The notes under the pieces were generated by a model. The model was not told the origin of the DNA and searched no databases. It worked only from the letters and a program-made list of their open reading frames with translations. Positions 38,667-47,599 of a stretch of DNA of 64,000 nt are shown here, piece by piece. Made by a program: the position numbers and the translations under genes. This DNA comes from a bacterium (GTDB lineage Bacteria; Myxococcota_A; UBA9160; UBA4427), in contig JANSYR010000003.1 in NCBI GenBank assembly GCA_024742285.1, positions 310,001 through 374,000 of the forward strand, written 5' to 3'. Position 1 is the stretch's first letter; the number at the start of each line of letters is the position of its first letter.

Positions 38667-40943
38667 CTACCAGATCAACTCGAGTCCCGCGCCCAGGCCG
38701 AACTCGCTGTGCCACTCCGCAGCGATCGCGGCGTATCGGTGGACGCGGAATCGCAGGCCCGTGCTGCCTTCGAATCCCTGCTCCGTGTCGAACTCGACGT
38801 CGCCCACGAAGCCGAGCCGCGAGGTGAGGTCGAGCTCCTTGGCGAGGGCGAAGCGCCCATGGCCGCGGGTGTCGATCCAGGCGCGGCCATCGAAGTTGAG
38901 CGGAAGGAGCGATTCCGCCCCGAAGACGCCGACGTCCCGCTCGTCTTCGAAACTCGCGCCGGCGAAGAACCGGTAGAAGCGGTTCACGTGATAGCGGTAG
39001 CGGGGCAGTACCTCGTGGTCGACGTCCCCTCGATAGCCGATCTCCCACTCGACGCCGAGCTCGTGTCGGCGATTGCTCGCGATGGCTTCGCCTTCGGTGA
39101 ACTGGGAGAGCCCGCTCGCCTCCGCCCACGCGTAGATCGGGTCCTTGAAGAGCTGCTCGCGTTCTTCCGAGAGCGCGGGGTCGGGCGCGTCCCCTTCGTA
39201 GTGGAAGATGCGGCTCATGCCGGCCTTCATGTGGTAGAGGACGTGGCAGTGGAAGAACCAGTCGGCCTCGGCGTCGGCCAGGAACTCGATCGTCGTCGTC
39301 TGCATGGGGGCCACGTCGACGGTGTGCTTGAGGGGCGCATGGGCATCGGCCCGACGGAGGGCGTTCGCGCCGAGGACCCGGAAGAAGTGCCCGTGGAGAT
39401 GCAGCGGGTGGTGCATCATCGTCGTGTTCTCGAGCTCGACTCGGAGGATCTCGCCGCGGCGGATGGGGATCACATCCGACTCGGCGAGGGTCTTTCCGTC
39501 GAAGGACCAGACGTAGCGATCCATGTTGCCGGTGAGCCGGAGTCGGATCGTTCGGGACGGCGCGTCTTCGGGGAGGGTGCTCGGGTGGCGCGATTGCAGC
39601 CGCTCATAGGGTGGGAGCGGCCGCGGATTGTGCGCCTCGGCGTGTGCGGCGTGACTCGCGTGCGAATCGTCGACGGCCGGCGAGTGGCTTCCGTCGGAAG
39701 CGCCGCGGTGTCCCGAGGGCATCTCGTGTCCCTCGTGTCCCTCGTGAACCGGGGGGTGGGAAGCTTCGGCTTCTTCGTGCGGCGCCCTGTCCGGCGTGGG
39801 GCTCGCGTGCGACGACCCGTGTGCGGCGCCGTGCCCGGCGTGGCGCATCGCGTAGAGGTTGGGGCGCGGTACGGACTCGGCGGGTCGATCCGGACCGGAG
39901 CCGATCCAGGCCGATGCCGAACCGGATCCGTCCTGGGCGGTCGCCCGGAACTCGATCCGGCCGTCGGCGGGAACCTCGACCACGACGTCGTAGGTCTCGG
40001 CGATCGCCATCAGGAGCCGATCGGTCTCGAAGGGCCGCACGTCGACGCCGTCGGCGGCGACGATTCGAAAGGGACGGGCGCCGATCCCCAGATAGAAGTA
40101 GGTCGACGCGGCCGCGTTCACGATCCGGATCCGGAGTCGCTCGCCCGGCCGGGCCTCGATCGTCGACTCGGGAGCGCCGTTGATCAGGAACGCGTCGTAG
40201 GCGACGTCCGAGAGGTCCATCGGGGGCATCCGTCGAAGCGACCTGCGCAGGACGCTGCCGAGCTCGCCGGCGCGCAAGGCGCCCCAGAGACTCTGCGCCG
40301 TTCCCTTCTCGACGGAGAAGTACTCGCTGCCTCGCTTCAGCAGGCGCAGGATCTCGTTGGGATCGCGTCGAGTCCAGTCGGAGAGCACGAGGACGACGTC
40401 CCGGTCGACGTCGGGTGCCGTCGCAGGTCGATGGTCGTGCGGCCTCGAAGTCGGTGCCTCGTCCTCGTCGATCACGATCGCGCCGTAGACGCCGCGCTGC
40501 TCCTGGAGCGCCGTATGGGAGTGGTACCAGTAGGTGCCGGGATGACGGATCGGAATCTCGAACGTGTGGGTTTCGCCGGGCCGGATGCCGGGTGTCGTCA
40601 GGCCGGGGACGCCGTCCTGCACGTTCGGGAGCAGGAGCCCGTGCCAGTGGATCGAGCTCGGGACGTCCATCGTGTTCGTCACGCGGATGCGAGCGAGATC
40701 CCCGACGCGCCACCGGAGCGTCGGTCCCGGGATGGCCCCGTTCACCGTCATGCCTTCCGACGTGACCCCGGCGATCTCGACCGATTCGCGCGCGATCGTG
40801 AGCTCGGCCTCGACGATGCGGAGTCCGTCGTGCTCGGTCTGGGCGATCGGCGGGGTGGCGCCGACCGTCCGTGCGGCACTCGCGAGGAGGAGAACGAGCA
40901 GGAAGGCGGACCGCAGATGGGCGGGAGTGGGACCTCGAGACAT
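38667..40943 (-). CDS. CopA-like multicopper oxidase with C-terminal beta-barrel-like domain
   Basis: Periplasmic multicopper oxidases of this type oxidise Cu(I) and give copper resistance. The 758-residue protein has a signal peptide (FLLVLLLASAARTVGA) and all copper motifs: HWHGLLLPN, WYHSHTALQEQRG, HPLHLHGHFF and the type 1 site HCHVLYHMKAGM. Between cupredoxin domains 2 and 3 is a His/Glu/Ser-rich loop of about 80 residues (366-445), which may collect copper. The oxidase should end near residue 615. The remaining ~140 residues are beta-strand-like, aromatic and end in Trp (GLGAGLELIW). They resemble the outer-membrane CopB protein more than any oxidase domain. A small Cys-rich exported protein lies directly upstream. 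Confidence 0.9.
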   Translation of the reverse strand: MSRGPTPAHLRSAFLLVLLLASAARTVGATPPIAQTEHDGLRIVEAELTIARESVEIAGVTSEGMTVNGAIPGPTLRWRVGDLARIRVTNTMDVPSSIHWHGLLLPNVQDGVPGLTTPGIRPGETHTFEIPIRHPGTYWYHSHTALQEQRGVYGAIVIDEDEAPTSRPHDHRPATAPDVDRDVVLVLSDWTRRDPNEILRLLKRGSEYFSVEKGTAQSLWGALRAGELGSVLRRSLRRMPPMDLSDVAYDAFLINGAPESTIEARPGERLRIRIVNAAASTYFYLGIGARPFRIVAADGVDVRPFETDRLLMAIAETYDVVVEVPADGRIEFRATAQDGSGSASAWIGSGPDRPAESVPRPNLYAMRHAGHGAAHGSSHASPTPDRAPHEEAEASHPPVHEGHEGHEMPSGHRGASDGSHSPAVDDSHASHAAHAEAHNPRPLPPYERLQSRHPSTLPEDAPSRTIRLRLTGNMDRYVWSFDGKTLAESDVIPIRRGEILRVELENTTMMHHPLHLHGHFFRVLGANALRRADAHAPLKHTVDVAPMQTTTIEFLADAEADWFFHCHVLYHMKAGMSRIFHYEGDAPDPALSEEREQLFKDPIYAWAEASGLSQFTEGEAIASNRRHELGVEWEIGYRGDVDHEVLPRYRYHVNRFYRFFAGASFEDERDVGVFGAESLLPLNFDGRAWIDTRGHGRFALAKELDLTSRLGFVGDVEFDTEQGFEGSTGLRFRVHRYAAIAAEWHSEFGLGAGLELIW

Positions 40944-41036
40944 AGGGGTGCTCCAGTGAGATCGAGCCCGCGCGAGCGCAGGCGTGGGCGAACGAGGGAC
41001 CGGACCGCGAAGGACGGCCGGCAGGTTCGCCGGATC

Positions 41037-41417
41037 TCAGATCAGGAGCGGGGCGTGGGTGACAGCGAGTCGGGGTGGGGGTGGGTCGTTCGACCGTGGC
41101 GGCGTCCGTCGAAGCGCCGCCTCCGAGGCTCGCGCGAGCAGGACGGGTGCCGTCGGTCGCCACACCCGCTCGACGAGCTCGTCGACGCCCGGACGCGCCG
41201 CGGCGAAAGGGCCTTCCCGGTCCGATGCCGCGTGCAGACCACAGGTGTCGCAGGGCGCATCCGCCGGGTCCGGACCGGCCGGGTGCTCGGCCATCCCGTC
41301 GCAGTGGTCGGCCATCGGCGTCGTTTCCGAGGCCAGGGCGTCGCAGACCACTGAACAGGTCGCACTCGTCGGGACGAGCACGAAGACGCACGCAATCGTG
41401 GCGAGAAGCCGACGCAC
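41037..41417 (-). CDS. Small exported Cys/His-containing protein upstream of the copper oxidase
   Basis: No family is assigned with confidence. The 126-residue product starts with a signal peptide (RRLLATIACVFVLVPTSATC). It then has DHCDGMAEH and CDTCGLH, both plausible metal-binding motifs, and a basic, Pro-rich tail. GTG at 41417 is the only reasonable start. It ends 93 bases before the multicopper oxidase on the same strand, so the two are probably cotranscribed and this protein may hold or deliver copper. Resemblance to DUF2946-type small proteins is possible but unproved. Confidence 0.65.
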   Translation of the reverse strand: MRRLLATIACVFVLVPTSATCSVVCDALASETTPMADHCDGMAEHPAGPDPADAPCDTCGLHAASDREGPFAAARPGVDELVERVWRPTAPVLLARASEAALRRTPPRSNDPPPPRLAVTHAPLLI

Positions 41418-41479
41418 GGTTCGAGCATAGCGTCGGAGGCCGCTGCTACGCTCCCGCCGCGCCTCGACCGGAGACCCCT

Positions 41480-42028
41480 TTGAAGATCCTCGCCCTCATC
41501 GGCAGCCTGCGCGCTGCCTCGTTCAGCAGGAAGCTCGCCCTCGCCGCTGCGGAGCTCGCTCCGGAAGGCACGACCGTCGAGATCGTCGACGGCCGCGATC
41601 TCCCGCTCTACGACCAGGACCTCGACGGGGACGAGAAGCCGCCGGCAGTCCAGACGCTCCTCGATCAGGTGAGCGCCGCCGACGGGCTGCTCTTCATCAC
41701 GCCGGAGTACAACTACGGCGTCCCGGGGACGCTCAAGAACCTGATCGACTGGGCCTCGCGTCCCGCCTACAACTCGCCGCTCAAGGATCGTCCGTCGATG
41801 GTCGTGGCGCTCTCTCTCGCGCCGGCGGGAGGATCGCGGGCCCACGCGCAGCTGGGGACCATCCTCGCCGGAACCCTCACGCCGGTCTTCGTGAGCCCGG
41901 GCTTCCTGGTGGGTGGTGTCCACGAGCACTTCGACGAGAGCGGTGCCCTCACCAACGAGCTCACTCGGGTCCGGCTCGAGCGGACGCTCGCGGGCTTCGT
42001 CGAGTGGGCGGAGAAGACGTCCGCCTGA
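41480..42028 (+). CDS. NADPH-dependent FMN reductase-family protein
   Basis: Flavodoxin-fold reductase of the FMN_red family (PF03358): reduces FMN, quinones or azo compounds with NAD(P)H. The 182-residue protein has the FMN phosphate loop GSLRAASFSRKLA and ITPEYNYGVPGTLKNLIDWASRP, the family signature. TTG at 41480 is chosen because GGAG is seven bases upstream and the sequence before it has no similarity to the fold. It is the first gene of a probable plus-strand run with the monooxygenase, haemoglobin and GST. Confidence 0.9.
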   Translation: MKILALIGSLRAASFSRKLALAAAELAPEGTTVEIVDGRDLPLYDQDLDGDEKPPAVQTLLDQVSAADGLLFITPEYNYGVPGTLKNLIDWASRPAYNSPLKDRPSMVVALSLAPAGGSRAHAQLGTILAGTLTPVFVSPGFLVGGVHEHFDESGALTNELTRVRLERTLAGFVEWAEKTSA

Positions 42029-42153
42029 GCGTCGCGCGTCCAAGGCTCCTTCGCCCCGCCCCACGCGCCCGTCTACCCGCACCCGGGCGGATACGCTCCT
42101 CGCCGAAGACCCTTTCCGAATCCCGAATCCCGAATCCACCGGAGGATCCGATC

Positions 42154-42459
42154 ATGCTCGTCATCACCGCCGTCGTCCAGAGCAGCGCCGCCGACATCGA
42201 GGCGCTCAAGGACGCCCTCGCCGAGATGGAGACCGCCAGCCGCGCCGAAGACGGTTGCCACGACTACACCTTCCTGCAGGAGGTGAACGATCCCGACGTG
42301 CTCCGGATCAACGAGCGCTGGGAGTCGATGGAGGCGCTCCAGAAGCACTTCGCGACGCCTCACATGGCGAAGTTCAACGAGGCGATCTCGGCGCGACCGC
42401 CGAAGTCGATGGACCTGCAGATCCACGAGCTCGGCGAGGCGCTCTCGCTTCCGAGCTGA
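42154..42459 (+). CDS. Antibiotic biosynthesis monooxygenase (ABM)-fold protein
   Basis: A 101-residue dimeric alpha-beta barrel protein of the ABM family, members of which oxidise quinols and polycyclic substrates without cofactors. It has VITAVVQSSAADIEALKDAL, SRAEDGCHDYTFLQEVNDPDVLRINERWESMEALQKHFATPHM, the complete family pattern. GGAGGA is eight bases before the ATG. It lies between the FMN reductase and truncated haemoglobin genes, which suggests a flavin or oxidative-stress role. Confidence 0.88.
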   Translation: MLVITAVVQSSAADIEALKDALAEMETASRAEDGCHDYTFLQEVNDPDVLRINERWESMEALQKHFATPHMAKFNEAISARPPKSMDLQIHELGEALSLPS

Positions 42460-42514
42460 CGCCGAGCGCCCGCTCGCCTCCTCCCGAATCGCGCCCGTGG
42501 AAGGAGATCGGTCC

Positions 42515-42991
42515 TTGGCCGACCGCAACTACGGTGAAGGAGACGCGACGCATCAGGCCCTCGGTGGGGTGGATGCGATCCGGCGTCTCGTCGAAGTGTT
42601 CTACGAAGAGATGGACACGCTGCCCGAGGCGGCGAGGATCCGCTCGATGCACCCGTCGGATCTCGAGGTGTCGATCGACAAGCTCGCCCGCTTCCTGTCC
42701 GGCTGGACCGGAGGGCCGAAGCTCTACTCCGAGAAGTACGGACCGATCAAGATCCCGATCTTCCACCAGCACCTGCCGGTCGGCGAGGAGGAGCGCGACG
42801 CCTGGCTCCGGTGCATGGAGCGCGCCCTCGATCGGATGGCGTATCCGGACGACCTGAAGGCCTACATGCTGCGCGAGCTCTTCGTGCCCGCGGAGCGGAT
42901 CCGCCAGCGGGTCGAGGCCCGCAAGCTCGAGAGAGCCGGCCCCGGAACGGCGGGGCTCACGATCGAGACGAAGAGCGGAGAGAATCGATGA
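42515..42991 (+). CDS. Group II truncated haemoglobin
   Basis: Truncated haemoglobins of group II bind O2 and detoxify nitric oxide or peroxides. This 158-residue product has GGVDAIRRLVEVFYEEMDTLPEAARIRSMHP, FLSGWTGGPKLYSEKYG, the proximal-helix HQHLPVGEEERDAWLRCMERAL and the distal Trp and Tyr positions typical of the group. TTG at 42515 is preferred because AAGGAGA precedes it by eight bases; a GTG at 42497 is in frame but overlaps that site. The stop overlaps the GST start in ATGA, so the two are coupled. Confidence 0.88.
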   Translation: MADRNYGEGDATHQALGGVDAIRRLVEVFYEEMDTLPEAARIRSMHPSDLEVSIDKLARFLSGWTGGPKLYSEKYGPIKIPIFHQHLPVGEEERDAWLRCMERALDRMAYPDDLKAYMLRELFVPAERIRQRVEARKLERAGPGTAGLTIETKSGENR

Positions 42992-43620
42992 AGCTGCACA
43001 TGTTTCCCTTCGCGCCCAACCCCGCGAAGGTGCGCCTCTACCTGGCCGAGAAGGCGGAGCTCGGCTGTGAGGTCCCGCTCGAAGAAGTGACGGTCAACCT
43101 GCTCGAGTCCGAGCAGAAGAGCGAGGCGTTCCTCGCGAAGAATCCGCGCGGGACGCTGCCGGTTCTCGAGCTGGAGGACGGGACCTGCCTCTGCGAATCG
43201 CTGGCGATCATCGAATTCTTCGAGACGACGTACCCGAGCCCCTCGATGTGGGGCGACGACCCGGTCCGCGCGGCCTATGCACGGCAGATCGAGCGGATCG
43301 CCGACATCGGCGTCCTGATCAACACCGCCCGGGAGATCCACGCGTCGAACTCGCCGCTCGGGCTCCCGGCGAACCCGCCCGTCGCCGAGTACTTCGCCGG
43401 GAACCGCGCAAAGGCCGTGGCCCATCTCGAGAGCGAGATGGCGGATGGGCGCCCCTTCCTCGCCGGGGACCGACCGACCGTCGGTGACTGCACCCTGCAG
43501 GCGATCCTGCAGTTCGCGCGGTTCCGCGAGGTCGACGTCCTCGAGGACGCCCCGCGGCTGCGCGAGTGGTGCGACCGCTACCGCGAGCGACCGGCCGCGA
43601 AGAAGACGATCCTGCTCTAG
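42988..43620 (+). CDS. Glutathione S-transferase-like protein
   Basis: The 210-residue protein has the thioredoxin-like N-terminal domain (MKLHMFPFAPNPAKVRLYLAEK; NPRGTLPVLELEDGTCLCESLAIIEFFE) and the all-helical C-terminal domain with RPFLAGDRPTVGDCTLQAIL. It probably conjugates or reduces electrophiles with glutathione. Its ATG overlaps the truncated-haemoglobin stop. Its last four bases overlap the convergent GlcG-like gene. Confidence 0.88.
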   Translation: MKLHMFPFAPNPAKVRLYLAEKAELGCEVPLEEVTVNLLESEQKSEAFLAKNPRGTLPVLELEDGTCLCESLAIIEFFETTYPSPSMWGDDPVRAAYARQIERIADIGVLINTAREIHASNSPLGLPANPPVAEYFAGNRAKAVAHLESEMADGRPFLAGDRPTVGDCTLQAILQFARFREVDVLEDAPRLREWCDRYRERPAAKKTILL

Positions 43621-44045
43621 AGCGCGTCGAGCGCTTCGATCGCCGCGCGGGCCACGTCTGCGTCACGGGCCTGGTCGGCACCGGAGACGCCGATGCCGCC
43701 CAGGACCAGCTCGCCCTCGCGAATCGGGTAGCCGCCATCCGCGGCGATGTAGCCCTCCACCTTGTCGATGATCTTGAGCTCGTCGGCCGGGATCGTGTCG
43801 ACGTACTGCTTCCATTCGAGGGTGGACATCCCCGTGTGGACGGCGGTGAAGGCCTTGTGGCGGGCGGTCGTCGCAGCGAGGCGGGGCGCGCCTTCGCAGC
43901 TGAAGAAGCCGACCTCCTCGCCGGTCGAGTCGTAGACCGCGATGTGGACGCGGATGTCGAGCTCCCGGGCGCGCGCGACGGCCCGATCCAGCAGGGCGAG
44001 GGTCGCCTCGGTCGAGAGCGTGGCACGGAGGGCACTGGTGGGCAT
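43617..44045 (-). CDS. GlcG/HbpS-family protein
   Basis: A 142-residue member of the HbpS/GlcG family (PF03928), found in haem-binding HbpS and beside glycolate and diol-utilisation genes. It has LLDRAVARARELDIRVHIAVYDSTGEEVGFF, ARHKAFTAV and a conserved C-terminal DGGYPIREGELVLGGIGVSGADQARDADVARAA. No signal peptide is visible. It lies 36 bases downstream of the P450 pair on the same strand and may belong to their operon. Confidence 0.88.
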   Translation of the reverse strand: MPTSALRATLSTEATLALLDRAVARARELDIRVHIAVYDSTGEEVGFFSCEGAPRLAATTARHKAFTAVHTGMSTLEWKQYVDTIPADELKIIDKVEGYIAADGGYPIREGELVLGGIGVSGADQARDADVARAAIEALDAL

Positions 44046-44081
44046 CGGTTCTCCTGTCTTGGCGCGGCCTGAGCGCGCGCT

Positions 44082-45329
44082 TCAGGCGGGGTCGTGGGAG
44101 CGTGCCGGTCGCGGTCTGACCGGCAGCCGTTCGAGCATCCGCAGGGCGAGCCCTGGAAGGGTCCGGAGCGGCTCCTCGGTCGCGAGCTCGAAGTCGTCGA
44201 AGCGCTCGAGCAAGCCGCGGAATGCGGTCTGCAGCTCGAGGCGGGCCAGCGGTGCCCCGACGCAGTGGTGCTCGCCCTGGGAGAACGCCATGTGTGCTCC
44301 GGCGTTCGGTCGATCGAGGTCGAGCACGTCCGGATCCGGGAAGATCTCCGGATCCCGGTTCGCGGCCGCGAAGCGGACGTGGACCATCGAGCCCTTCGGA
44401 ATCGCCGTGCCGGCGACCTCCCCGTCCTCGACGGCATAACGAAAGAAGCCCTGGCTGGGCGATTCGAGGCGGAGGACCTCTTCGACGAAATTCCGGATCC
44501 TCGCCGGGTCCGCGCGAAGCGCCGTCGCGACGGCAGGGTGCTCGATCAGGAGCTTGAGGCCCGACGCGAGGGCGCTGGTCACCGTTTCGTGTCCGCCGAC
44601 GATCAGATGCTCGGCGAGTCCCATCTTCTCGGCCATCGGAAGCGGCGTGCCATCCGGAAACGTCGCGGTCGCGAGGGTCGAGAGGACGTCGTCGCTGGGC
44701 GCCTTCTCCTTGCGCTCCATCCAGTCGGCCAGGTAGTGCTGGAGCTCGACGCCGAGATGGGCCACCTCGATCTCGCGCTCCAGGGTGAGCGCGCCCCCGA
44801 GCGGCTCGACCCAGGCATCGCTCCAGCGCTTGATCCGCCGGGCATCGTCGGCGGGCAGGCCGAGCAGATGCGTCACGACGCGGATCGGCAGCCAGGCGGC
44901 GAACCGCTCGATGAACTCGCACTCCTCGGTCGCGGCCATCTCGTCGAGCAGCCCATCGCACTCGCGTTCGACGAAGGGCGCGAGGGCTCGGACGCGGCCC
45001 GCGGTGAAGGCCGGGTTCACCAGGGCGCGATAGTCGCGGTGGATCGGCGGGTCCGACTGCAGGCGCGTGTCCCGTGGCCACCCGTCCGCTTCGAGGACGG
45101 CGCGCGCCTCCTCGTGCTGGAACATCGAGAAGCCGGCCTTGCCCAGCAGATCGTTCGACCAGATCTCCGGGTGCCGCAGGACGTGTTGCACGTCCCGGTA
45201 GCGGCTCACGAGCCACGCCTCCGCATCCGGCATCCAGTAGACCGGGGCCTGCTCGTGGAGCGCGTGGTAGTAGGCGTAGGGATCCGCCTGGATCGCCGGG
45301 TCCATCAGGCTGTGCGCTTCGACCTTCAC
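44082..45329 (-). CDS. Cytochrome P450 (second gene of a coupled pair)
   Basis: A 415-residue soluble bacterial P450. It has the I-helix motif VGGHETVTS, ExxR in EEVLRLESP, and the haem loop FSQGEHHCVGAPLARLE with the thiolate Cys. SDPPIHRDYRALVNPAF is the C-helix region. The GTG start overlaps the stop of the upstream P450 by GTGA, so the two are likely translated together. No ferredoxin or reductase gene is beside them. The substrate is unknown. Confidence 0.92.
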   Translation of the reverse strand: MKVEAHSLMDPAIQADPYAYYHALHEQAPVYWMPDAEAWLVSRYRDVQHVLRHPEIWSNDLLGKAGFSMFQHEEARAVLEADGWPRDTRLQSDPPIHRDYRALVNPAFTAGRVRALAPFVERECDGLLDEMAATEECEFIERFAAWLPIRVVTHLLGLPADDARRIKRWSDAWVEPLGGALTLEREIEVAHLGVELQHYLADWMERKEKAPSDDVLSTLATATFPDGTPLPMAEKMGLAEHLIVGGHETVTSALASGLKLLIEHPAVATALRADPARIRNFVEEVLRLESPSQGFFRYAVEDGEVAGTAIPKGSMVHVRFAAANRDPEIFPDPDVLDLDRPNAGAHMAFSQGEHHCVGAPLARLELQTAFRGLLERFDDFELATEEPLRTLPGLALRMLERLPVRPRPARSHDPA

Positions 45330-46528
45330 GCGTGGCTCCCTGCGCCCCGCACCGGCAGTCGCTCGAGGGCGCGGACGGTGGGGTTGCGGACCTGCCAGGT
45401 CGGCCCTTCGACGCGGGCGAGGGCGATGTGCCCCGGAGCGAAGAGGGCTTCGAGGACGAGTCGGGCTTCCAGACGGGCAAGGGGAGCGCCGAGACAGTGA
45501 TGCCGACCGCCGCCGAAGGCCAGTCCCCCCGTGCCGTCGCGATCGGGATCGAAGGTGTCGGGATCGGGGAAGCGGGCCGGATCGCGGTTCGCGGCCGCGA
45601 GGCCGAGGAGCACGTTCGCGCCCGCCTCGATCCGACGCCCGTCGATCTCCAGATCCACGAGGGCACATCGCGAGCAGGAGAGGGCGGGTGACTCGAAGCG
45701 GAGCGTCTCCTCGACGACCGCCGCGGCGAAGCCGGGCTCCCCGGCGATCCGGGCCCGGATCGAGGGGCGATCGAGCAAGAGGTGGATCGCGCTCGAGATC
45801 AGGCCTGCGGTCGTGTCGATCCCCGCCGTGAGGAGGAGGACGGCGTTCGCGACGATCTCGTCCGGGGTCAGTCGCGCGTCGTCGTCGCCGGGTCGACCGA
45901 GCGCGTCGAGCAGACCCGTCGCGCCACCGGGATGTTTCAGTCTCTCTTGGAACGCCTCCGCGAGCCCGTCGATCATCGCGAGACTCGCGCCGGGCTCGTC
46001 CGGCAGATCGCGCACGAGGAACTCGAAGCCCCGCCACGTCTCGGGATCGACCCCGAAGAGATCCCGCATCACGTCGGAAGGCACGGCGAAGGCGAGGCGC
46101 TCGACGAGATCGACGACGCCCGAGCCGAGGCCTTCCCTCACGTCGGCGAGTCTCGCGTCGACGACGTGTTGGATCCGCGACGTGATCGCAAGGATCGCGC
46201 GAGGCGTGAAGGAGCGACGGACGAGGGCGCGGGCGCGGTCGTGCGGGGCTCCGTCCCGGGACATGAGCCAGGTCGCCATCACCCGGGCGGCGCGTCCCTC
46301 CCGGGCGCCGAACGACGCGGCGACGCCGGAGCCGGCTCCGAAGCGCGCGTCCTTGAGGATCCGGTCGACGAGGTCGTGACTCGTGGCGAGCCAGACCCCG
46401 TCCGCGGTCTGGACGAGGGGATCGCGCTCGCGCACCTCGTGCCAGCCGGCATGGGGATCCGCGCGGCTCGCGATCTCGTAGGCATCCCAGCTCGGGGCGG
46501 TCGCCTCGGCCTCGGCTTCGATCGGCAT
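45326..46528 (-). CDS. Cytochrome P450 (first gene of a coupled pair)
   Basis: A 400-residue P450 with the I-helix motif LTAGIDTTAG, ExxR in EETLRFESP and the haem loop FGGGRHHCLGAPLARLE. The N terminus lacks a membrane anchor. It is distinct enough from its neighbour (only motif-level similarity outside the haem region) that a recent duplication is unlikely. It is divergent from the zinc dehydrogenase gene over 95 bases, which may hold a shared promoter. The downstream P450 and the GlcG-like protein probably belong to the same transcript. Confidence 0.92.
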   Translation of the reverse strand: MPIEAEAEATAPSWDAYEIASRADPHAGWHEVRERDPLVQTADGVWLATSHDLVDRILKDARFGAGSGVAASFGAREGRAARVMATWLMSRDGAPHDRARALVRRSFTPRAILAITSRIQHVVDARLADVREGLGSGVVDLVERLAFAVPSDVMRDLFGVDPETWRGFEFLVRDLPDEPGASLAMIDGLAEAFQERLKHPGGATGLLDALGRPGDDDARLTPDEIVANAVLLLTAGIDTTAGLISSAIHLLLDRPSIRARIAGEPGFAAAVVEETLRFESPALSCSRCALVDLEIDGRRIEAGANVLLGLAAANRDPARFPDPDTFDPDRDGTGGLAFGGGRHHCLGAPLARLEARLVLEALFAPGHIALARVEGPTWQVRNPTVRALERLPVRGAGSHA

Positions 46529-46623
46529 GCGGGGGCTCGATCCTCCTGGTTACAAGGATGTTGGCATCCGCCGCGAAGGCGCCGCAAGTCGATTACGCTC
46601 CGAGGGACGGGAGGAGTTCGCCG

Positions 46624-47571
46624 ATGCTCGCAGTCCGGTTCGAAGAGGGGAAGGTCGTGCTTCGCGAGGTCGCGCGGCCCGAGGGCGACGGCGTGCGCGT
46701 GAAGGTCCGCGCGTGCGGGATCTGCGGCTCGGACGTGACGATCCTCGACAGCGGCTTCCTGATCACCGGCACGCCCGGACACGAGATCGCGGGGGAGCTC
46801 GAGGACGGGACGCCGGTCGCGATCGAGCCGCTCGCCTCGTGTGGCGCCTGCGACTACTGCCTCGCCGGCGACACCCAGGTCTGCACCGAGGGCAACGCCA
46901 TGATCTACGGGATCGGGCGAGACGGTGGGATGGCCGAGGAGCTGATCGTGCCCGAGCGGTGCCTCGTTGCGCTCCCGCGGAGCGTCGACGCTTCGACCGG
47001 CTTCCTCGTCGAGCCCCTCGCGGTCGCCGTACACGGGATCCGCCGGAGCGGGATCGACGGCTCGATGCGGGTGCTGGTCGTCGGTGGCGGGACGATCGGC
47101 CTGTGCGCGGCGGTGGCGGCGCGTGGCGCGGGAGCGCCCGTCGACCTCATCGCGCGACACCCGGCGCAGACCGCCGCGGCGAAGCAGATCGGGGCCAACG
47201 TGATCGACGAAGCGTCCGGAGGCGACTACGACGTGGTGCTCGATTGCGCGGGGACCCCCGCCGCGATCGAGACGTCCTGCAACGCGCTCAAGCCGAAGGG
47301 TACGCTCGGGATGCTCGCGTCCTCGTGGGACAAGTTCGAGATTCCGGGCCTCGTCGTCGCGGCGAAGGAGCTCGACATCGTGATCTCCGCGATGTACGGC
47401 CGCGCCGGCACGATCCGGGACGTCGACGCCGCGGCGCGTCTGCTCGGGGCGGACGAAGCGGTCGCCGACGCGCTGATCTCGGATCGCTTCCCCCTCGATC
47501 AGGCGCCGGCCGCCTTCGAACGGACGCGAGACCGCAAGGGCGGCGCGATCAAGGTCGCGCTCGAGCCCTGA
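46624..47571 (+). CDS. Zinc-dependent medium-chain alcohol dehydrogenase
   Basis: A 315-residue MDR-family dehydrogenase. Catalytic zinc ligands are in ACGICGSDV and GHE; the structural zinc loop is C-x2-C-x2-C-x7-C (CGACDYCLAGDTQVC). The nucleotide-binding motif is VLVVGGGTIGLCAAV. ATG at 46624 has GGAGGAG eight bases upstream; the open frame extends to 46558 but that part is not protein-like. It is divergent from the P450 pair and could act on their products; this is inference from position. It converges on bcp with a 28-base gap. Confidence 0.9.
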   Translation: MLAVRFEEGKVVLREVARPEGDGVRVKVRACGICGSDVTILDSGFLITGTPGHEIAGELEDGTPVAIEPLASCGACDYCLAGDTQVCTEGNAMIYGIGRDGGMAEELIVPERCLVALPRSVDASTGFLVEPLAVAVHGIRRSGIDGSMRVLVVGGGTIGLCAAVAARGAGAPVDLIARHPAQTAAAKQIGANVIDEASGGDYDVVLDCAGTPAAIETSCNALKPKGTLGMLASSWDKFEIPGLVVAAKELDIVISAMYGRAGTIRDVDAAARLLGADEAVADALISDRFPLDQAPAAFERTRDRKGGAIKVALEP

Positions 47572-47599
47572 CGGCTCGTCGCAGGGATCGGGCGGGCCG

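Noticed and set aside
37269-41354. A 1361-codon plus-strand open frame covering ino1 and the copper oxidase region
   Set aside because: It crosses an intergenic gap and is out of frame with ino1 and antisense to the oxidase. No domain is visible.
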